Origin: Pelomyxa schiedti
Taxonomy: Eukaryota; Evosea; Pelobiontida; Pelomyxidae
Length of the DNA: 64,000 nucleotides
Direction: 5' to 3'
NCBI GenBank assembly: GCA_020536535.1
Contig: JAHLWZ010000253.1
Span: forward strand, 1-64,000
Made by a program: the position numbers and the translations under genes. The notes under the pieces were generated by a model. The model worked only from the letters and a program-made list of their open reading frames with translations. It was not told where the DNA came from and searched no databases. Below are positions 58,801-64,000 of this stretch, piece after piece (within the stretch, counting starts at the first letter, position 1; every line of letters begins with the position of its first letter).

Positions 58801-60272
58801 TTTAACCCTTTAAATCAGAAACAGAAGTTCTTTCCTGGGGGCATAATCTCTATGGTCAACTTGGAACAGGTGATCGAGTAAGTAGGTAATTATATTATGT
58901 CACACATCTTAGAACTCAAATCTTAAGGTGCATTCCACAAGTGGTCCCCCAATTGTCTGCCGAAAACACTAGTATTTCTCTTATTGCTTGTGGTGGTTAC
59001 CATACCTGCTTATTAAAGAGTATGAAATGCATATTTCTATTTTGCAGCATTAAACCAAACAAGAGAATGGGGATGTATTGAGTTGGGGTTACAACAATTT
59101 TGGTCAACTTGGTCTTGGTGACACTGTTCATGAGGATACCCCACAGCTCATTACAGCCCTTTCACACAGTAAAACCCAGCTTATTGCCTGTGGTAGTGCT
59201 CACACAGTAGCCCTGTCCGGTTCCTCTCTACATACACTTCCTTTATTTTCATCATCTTTTTTAGCACAGGGCAAGATTCTTTCTTGGGGAGGAAATTATC
59301 TTGGACAGCTTGGTCTTGGTGACACAACCTTCAGGTTGGTCCCGCAGGAAATTCCCTACTTCACGCGGCATCGAGTGAAAGCAATTGCATGTGGGAATGA
59401 CCACACATTGGCTCTTCTTGGTTGTTAAGTAATTATCCTCCATATGGCTTACTTATTCAAGATTCCTATGCCGTTTTCGCTTGGGGCAGTAATAAATGTG
59501 GGCAATTAGGCCTAGGTGATCAGGTTAACCGAACCGCACCGTCTCAAGTCCCGTCACTGGAGGGACACAAACCAACTGCTATTTTTTGTGGGGGCAAACA
59601 CTCATTTGCAATTTTGGGTACCTGTGCTCTCGAGAGCTTTTGTATTTGATTGTTCCTTAGGTTCCGGTTCATGTGTAACTGCGTGGGGACACAATAACTG
59701 TGGGCAGCTTGGTCTTGGAGATAATGTGGACAGGAAGGTTCCACATGAGATCCCTGCACTTAAAGGACAAAAAGTACAATCTTTAGCATGTGGTGCGTGG
59801 CACACATTTGCGGTGTTAGGTATCACCATAAATTAAGTTTTAATCGGACTAAGGAAAATGACACAGATAACGGAATGCTTTTGACTTGGGGAGACAACAC
59901 ACATGGGCAGCTTGGCCTTGCTGACCGCAGACCCAACGTAAACATTCCAACAGAATTCCCGTTATGGCGGAAACTAAGTCCTGTAATGATATTATGTGGC
60001 AGTGCTCACTCTATCATGTTAACAGGTGCGCGCATCCCAATTCACAATAACTTACCTTGGCTACAGGCTCTGGTGAGATGCTTACTTGGGGCCACAATTA
60101 TTATGGACAACTCGGGACTGGTGACCTATGCAACAGATTCAGCCCAGCCAAAATTGCCTGGAAGGCTGTAGGGAATCCACAACAAAACATTCCCACCACC
60201 CCAACATCAACAACTACATCCAATACACCAACTAGTAATACCCACCAATCAAAACATAGGTTCTCAGTGTAA
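55850..60272 (+). CDS. B-box / coiled-coil / RCC1-repeat protein
   Basis: The N-terminal exon from ATG 55850 is very G/E-rich. Cys/His-rich zinc-binding sequence follows: C-L-A-C-T-K-R and C-T-S-C-G-E joined after a T/C-run intron to L-C-D-K-D-S-Q-R-I-H; C-S-Y-C-K; L-C-N-A-C; C-G-W-C-K-K; L-C-D-K-C; C-V-S-C-G-L; then a B-box-like C-E-S-D-G-Q-F-L-C-A-L-C-L-R-E-H-K (57150). A TRIM-like coiled coil follows (57260-57720), then a P/H-rich linker. Seven RCC1 propeller repeats end the protein, each with W-G-x-N-x-x-G-Q-L-G-x-G-D and I-A-C-G-x-x-H-T-x-A-L (58830-60150). TRIM-like proteins often act in ubiquitin ligation, but no RING was confirmed. That both halves are one gene is inferred from the absence of any clear gene end between 58000 and 58830. 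The last 100 bp are Thr/Asn/Pro-rich. Confidence 0.72.
60119..60202 (+). repeat. Left arm of an 84-bp perfect inverted repeat
   Basis: Identical, as reverse complement, to 60448-60531. It lies in the final RCC1 repeat exon. The two arms flank the N gap. Confidence 0.95.
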
Positions 60273-60347
60273 TCCTAACAGTGCTGCACAAATTCTCTTG
60301 CTTTCTTGTCTCGGCCACATGCCTGGGCCAAATCCACCAACGCCAAT

Positions 60348-60447
60348 NNNNNNNNNNNNNNNNNNNNNNNNNNNNNNNNNNNNNNNNNNNNNNNNNNNNN
60401 NNNNNNNNNNNNNNNNNNNNNNNNNNNNNNNNNNNNNNNNNNNNNNN
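60348..60447. other. Assembly gap, 100 N
   Basis: Exactly 100 undetermined bases, the usual placeholder for a scaffold join of unknown size. Order and orientation across it should not be trusted. Confidence 0.98.
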
Positions 60448-60531
60448 GGGGTGGTGGGAATGTTTTGTTGTGGATTCCCTACAGCCTTCCAGGCAATTTT
60501 GGCTGGGCTGAATCTGTTGCATAGGTCACCA
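60448..60531 (-). repeat. Right arm of the 84-bp perfect inverted repeat
   Basis: Begins at the first base after the gap. Read on the minus strand it encodes the same end of the last RCC1 repeat (D-L-C-N-R-F-S-P-A-K) but with different upstream sequence (E-A-G-T-H-I-G), so it is a fragment of a second copy or allele. Confidence 0.95.
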
Positions 60532-60663
60532 ATGTGGGTCCCGGCCTCTGCTAGAGCCCACTCTTTTTTCCAAATAAATGTGTAAGATAGTAAATATCTC
60601 CTATCTCCGTTTTCAACAATTCGAATCGAAATTTCATCATTTTTTCAAACAACAAAAACCAAC

Positions 60664-61983
60664 TTAGGAGTCGGTGTTCGATGTTGAAGGGGTGGATGTG
60701 AGTAGATTAACAATGTAGTATGCAGCAGCCAGGCCAGCGGCGGCAGGAACAGTACTAAGACTACCCAGTGGCTGCCTGGTGTTGTAAGAGAACTTGACTG
60801 TGCTCTCTGGTTGGTAGATTGAATCAGAGCAGAGTTGAGTCATGGGCTATTGTTACTTACGGTCGGGCTGTGGAACCCACGGGACATCATCCTCAGGGCG
60901 AGGGGGCACAACGTCTGGCTTTTCCTTGGATATGAGCACCTTCAAAAGTCTCAGACATTGGGCCAAATTATGTACAATTCACACAGGTGTGTCCAATGCT
61001 GCCGGATTACCACGCTTCCGCAGTATTCTCCTCACAGAAGTTGCAAGGGGATCGTCAGTTGTGTCCTTCAGAGGTTTGATGCGGACTTTGGTGGGATCCC
61101 TCCTTCTAGCCATTCCTGTTGTGGTTTTTTTTTATGCTGTTAAGTTGCTTTGAGAAGGGAATAGCAAATCTACCCATAGAACTCAACACTGGTATGCCTG
61201 CCTCAGTGCACAATGAAATGAGTCTAAGCTTCACGGGAACACAATCAGTTGCATCCACAATGAAATCAGGTTTATGAGGTCCAAAAACTGAGAGGTCATC
61301 CGTCTCACTAAACCATTTGAACATTCCTTCCACATGTACACCAGGATTTATTGATCTCGCCTGTACAGGGAAAAAAAAACCCAAAGACAAGCAGTTAAAA
61401 CCACTATTATCGCGTCGACCAAAGAAATACAAACACACAAACAACTGAAACAACATGACTAAGAAGAAATCCCACATCCAGGGCCATTCAATCAATCAAT
61501 CAATCAATAACCAAGCGGGGACGCGCATGCACATGCACGAGCACCCACCCTCTCGCAGGCTACGTCGACCTTGTGCCGCCCAACGGTGTCCCTCGTGGCT
61601 ATTATCTGCCTGTTCAGATTGGACAGGGCGACGACGTCCGCGTCGTAGAGCAGCAGGCGGCCCACGCCGGCCCGCACCAGGCCCTCCACGCAGTACCCCC
61701 CGACGCCCCCGATGCCCACCACCACCACCAGCGACGCGGCCAGCCGCCCCACCGCGTCCTCCCCCAGCAGCAGCTTCGTCCGCTGCTGCCAGTCGTCCGC
61801 ACCGGGCCCGCGGCTCCCCTGTTGCTGCTGCGCCGTGCCAGTGGCCGAAGAGGCCGGGGAAGACGAGGGCGAGGCCGCCGTGGGCGCGGGCGTGGGCGCG
61901 GGAGCCTGCGGGTCTTGGTCATGGGGCTTGTGCACGCACTCGGCTGTAGTGCTCTCGGCCTCGTCGAAAAGGCTGTCCATCAT
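60664..61983 (-). CDS. tcdA: TcdA-type ThiF/E1-like enzyme (tRNA t6A dehydratase family)
   Basis: ATP-dependent enzyme of the ThiF/E1 superfamily. TcdA/CsdL members cyclise the t6A base at position 37 of tRNA; the yeast relatives sit on the mitochondrial outer membrane. The start M-M-D-S-L-F-D-E-A-E (61983) is followed by an Ala/Pro/Ser-rich spacer, then L-L-G-E-D-A-V-G-R-L and the ATP loop V-G-I-G-G-V-G. Next come D-A-D-V-V-A-L-S-N-L-N-R-Q (conserved Asp, Asn and Arg), V-G-R-H-K-V-D-V, D-F-I-V-D-A-T-D-C (the conserved A-T/I-D), and S-S-M-G-A-G-R-K-A-D-P-T after an intron. Further on are D-P-L-A-T-S-V-R-R-I-L-R-K and G-S-L-S-T-V-P-A-A-A-G-L, ending S-T-P-S-T-S-N-T-D-S. The first exon (61540-61900) is strongly G+C-rich. 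Four or five introns. Confidence 0.92.
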
Positions 61984-62231
61984 TTTCCTTGGTTTCAATT
62001 TCCGGAGCTAATTTTCTTGGCAAGTGCCTCGCTGCCAGACCCTGGGGTGTGGGGGCCCGGCACAGCCGGGCAGTGGCTTCGCTGGATCCAGCATTTTCCC
62101 AAAGCAGTGCCCTCGTCATTGCGCAGTAGACGCCAATTTTGTGTTTCTAAAGAAAATGGCGCCACAATGGCCCTCAAGTTTTTCCTTTTTGTTTTCCTTT
62201 TTCGTGTAGCCGCCCTCCTCCTACTTGGCTC

Positions 62232-64000
62232 ATGTCTGCTTCCTCGACAGCAGACCCCAGCATTGTGTACGTCGTGGACCCTGGTACCGTTTCGGCGCCC
62301 AACGGACCAAGCAACGGTACCTACACACAACAGCAACAGCAACAACAGCTCGTAGGAGCAGAGAACCAGCCGCAGCACGGCACCGGCGGCAAAAAGCAAC
62401 GCAAGCTCACCATAACCAGCGTGGCGGCCAAGGCCCTGAGCTCCCTCTCGCTCAATTCCAACCCCAGGCCCAGCCGCGGTAGCAGCACCAAAAAGCACAG
62501 ACACTCGGCCGCAAATATGCAACTGCAGCAGCAGGCTCAGCAGACGACCCACAACCAGCATCCTCAGTCTCAGCATCAGGCTCAAGCTCAAGCTCAAGCT
62601 CAGTCTCAGGAACAACCTCTGGCGCAGGGAGGAGGAATTCCTCTGGCTGGGTCCAAGAGGCCGCCTCAGGAACCATCTGGGATTGAGACCTTGTGCTGTG
62701 CTGCTACTTCTTCTTCTTCTTCTTCGCACCCCTTAATGGAAGGCGATGAGAGTCACCCAAAAGCACCAGCTCAGAAAAAACCTGTGAGTGTGGCTTATGT
62801 GTCTCTTCCTCTGGGTCATTTATTGGGTGTTTGCTTGTGTGTGTATGTGGAGCTTTTAGTTTTTCTTATTCTCCCTGCTAATCTCAATCCCAATCCAATA
62901 GAACACAAGTGCTCTCCTAAACTTACTGAATTCTCACCCAAAACCTGCACTTACTCTCGCCAGCTCTGTTGTTGTAAACAATCCACTTACATCCAGTGGA
63001 GCATTCTCTGGAAATCACTACAGTCCCGGTGAGGGCAGTGTGCCCTTTAACAAACTTGTTGTAGACACAACAAATCCGGCCGTAGTTCAAATTCACACTC
63101 CCCCACAGCAAGTACATCACCCAACCCCACTTGCACGTAAGTTTCTCTATGCTTTTTCTGATTATCTAACAATAGACTGGCAGGTCACCCTACCCACTAT
63201 GGTGGTATTCCAGATAGCAGACGTGCAGATCTTCCCCATTACGCCTATCAGAGGTGTTTATTGGAGAAGAGGGGTTGCGTGGAAGATATAGATGAAGGCG
63301 ATTGGGCCGACTCAATATTTGTTACAGACTACGTCTGTGAGGTGATGGATTACACCATGACGAAACAGGTACTTTTATCTCAGAGTTTTCCTTCTAAATT
63401 AGAGCAGATACTGGATAGAGTGGATCCCAATTATATGTCTCGTCAGCCACACATAAATGAGAGAATGCGCGAAATTCTCATTGATTGGCTGGTAACAATA
63501 AAGCACTTCTGTGCCACTTTGTTTCTCAACAACACAGAGTGCAGTCCATGCCAAGTTCAAACTTCTTCCTGAAACCCTATTTCTATCTATCTATATAATT
63601 GATAAATTCTTATCATGCAGACCAGTGCAGAGGTTTGTTACCAAAAACAAATAACAAAAAAATTTTCTTAATTCTGAGTAGACCGGACCTACAACTACTT
63701 GGTATAACGGCTCTTCTCATTGCTTCCAAGTTCGAGGAGATTTTTGCTATAGAAATTCAAGACCTGATTGTTATCTCAGAGAGTGCCTACTCCAGGCATA
63801 TGATTGTGCAAGTTGCTACACTAAACATTCATTCCATTTGGATAACCGAAGCATTGCCATAGATGGAGCAGGAAGTGTTGTCCGTTTTGCAGTTCAACCT
63901 CGCTGTTCCCTCTCCCTTGTTCTTCCTTCGCCGATTCAGCAAGGCAAGCCACGCTGAAAGTGACCAACATACCTACTCCAAGTATCTTGTGGAGATGAGC
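62232..64000 (+). CDS. Cyclin B, 3' part outside the window
   Basis: Mitotic cyclin that activates CDK1. The first ATG (62232) opens a Q/S/A-rich N-terminal half with Q runs and an (A-Q)n tract (62550-62610). The cyclin box starts at about 63300: E-D-I-D-E-G-D-W-A-D; V-C-E-V-M-D-Y; V-D-P-N-Y-M; R-M-R-E-I-L-I-D-W-L-V (the M-R-A-I-L-x-D-W hallmark, 63460). After an intron come L-Y-L-S-I-Y-I-I-D-K and then L-Q-L-L-G-I-T-A-L-L-I-A-S-K-F-E-E-I (63690), and M-E-Q-E-V-L-S-V-L-Q-F-N-L-A-V-P-S-P-L-F-F-L-R-R-F (63865 on). The C-terminal box is cut by the window end. No exact destruction box R-x-x-L-x-x-x-x-N was seen. At least five introns. Divergent from tcdA with 248 bp between starts. Confidence 0.92.

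Noticed and set aside
61995-62729. 244-codon minus-strand frame with Leu/Ser runs
   Set aside because: Antisense of the Q/A/S-rich N-terminus of cyclin B; composition is an artefact of the repeats.

Overview
The window is eukaryotic nuclear DNA from a free-living protist. Genes are dense, on both strands, and interrupted by very small spliceosomal GT-AG introns, mostly about 40 nt and in one well-supported case 28 nt. Many introns and spacers carry long A or T runs, and many proteins carry Q, N, P, S or T-rich tracts. Several traits suggest an anaerobic amoebozoan of the Archamoebae type (Pelomyxa or Mastigamoeba-like). These are a SepA/Cdc7-type MAP3K-epsilon kinase, a type III glutamine synthetase, a flavodoxin plus two [4Fe-4S] cluster protein, a TcdA-type enzyme, and retained ciliary and centriolar genes (DNAAF1, CEP20). 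That assignment is inference from gene content only. There is one 100-N assembly gap at 60348-60447.

Layout, left half. 1-1.7 kb, minus: a protein with a peptidoglycan-binding domain, boundaries unclear, overlapping a hairpin at 413-543. 1.8-5.2 kb, plus: GH3 glycosidase. 5.3-8.0 kb, minus: type III glutamine synthetase. 8.3-10.0 kb, plus: YVH1/DUSP12 with an altered catalytic motif. 10.3-15.9 kb, plus: kinesin-14. 15.95-17.4 kb, minus: DNAAF1. 17.5-20.9 kb, plus: a 1053-residue ankyrin-like protein. 22-25.6 kb, plus: a multi-C2 protein. 25.7-30.6 kb, minus: SepA-like kinase. 30.9-32.3 kb, plus: flavodoxin/ferredoxin fusion. 32.4-33.4 kb, plus: CBP20.

Layout, right half. 33.45-34.2 kb, minus: EF-hand protein. 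34.4-35.4 kb, minus: unknown Q-rich protein. 35.8-38.4 kb, minus: Zn2Cys6-PAS transcription factor. 39-39.9 kb, plus: CEP20. 40.1-41.2 kb, plus: eIF4E. 41.3-45.1 kb, minus: topoisomerase III beta. 45.4-46.1 kb, plus: ARF GTPase. 46.2-48.6 kb, plus: a second ankyrin-like protein. 49-50.3 kb, plus: enoyl-CoA hydratase-family enzyme. 50.4-52.9 kb, plus: WD40 protein. 53-55.5 kb, minus: tandem Gfo/Idh/MocA oxidoreductase. 55.85-60.3 kb, plus: B-box/RCC1 protein. 60.7-62 kb, minus: TcdA. 62.2 kb to the window edge, plus: cyclin B.

The genes do not form one pathway. Themes are cytoskeleton, cilium and cell division (kinesin-14, DNAAF1, CEP20, SepA kinase, cyclin B), mRNA cap recognition (CBP20, eIF4E), and anaerobe-type metabolism. 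The observations most worth following are: a hairpin whose 3' arm is perfectly antisense over 21 nt to the ankyrin-like gene at 48.4 kb; a YVH1 phosphatase whose catalytic His-Cys reads Cys-Ser; a fused double Gfo/Idh/MocA protein; and an apparent B-box/coiled-coil/RCC1 fusion.
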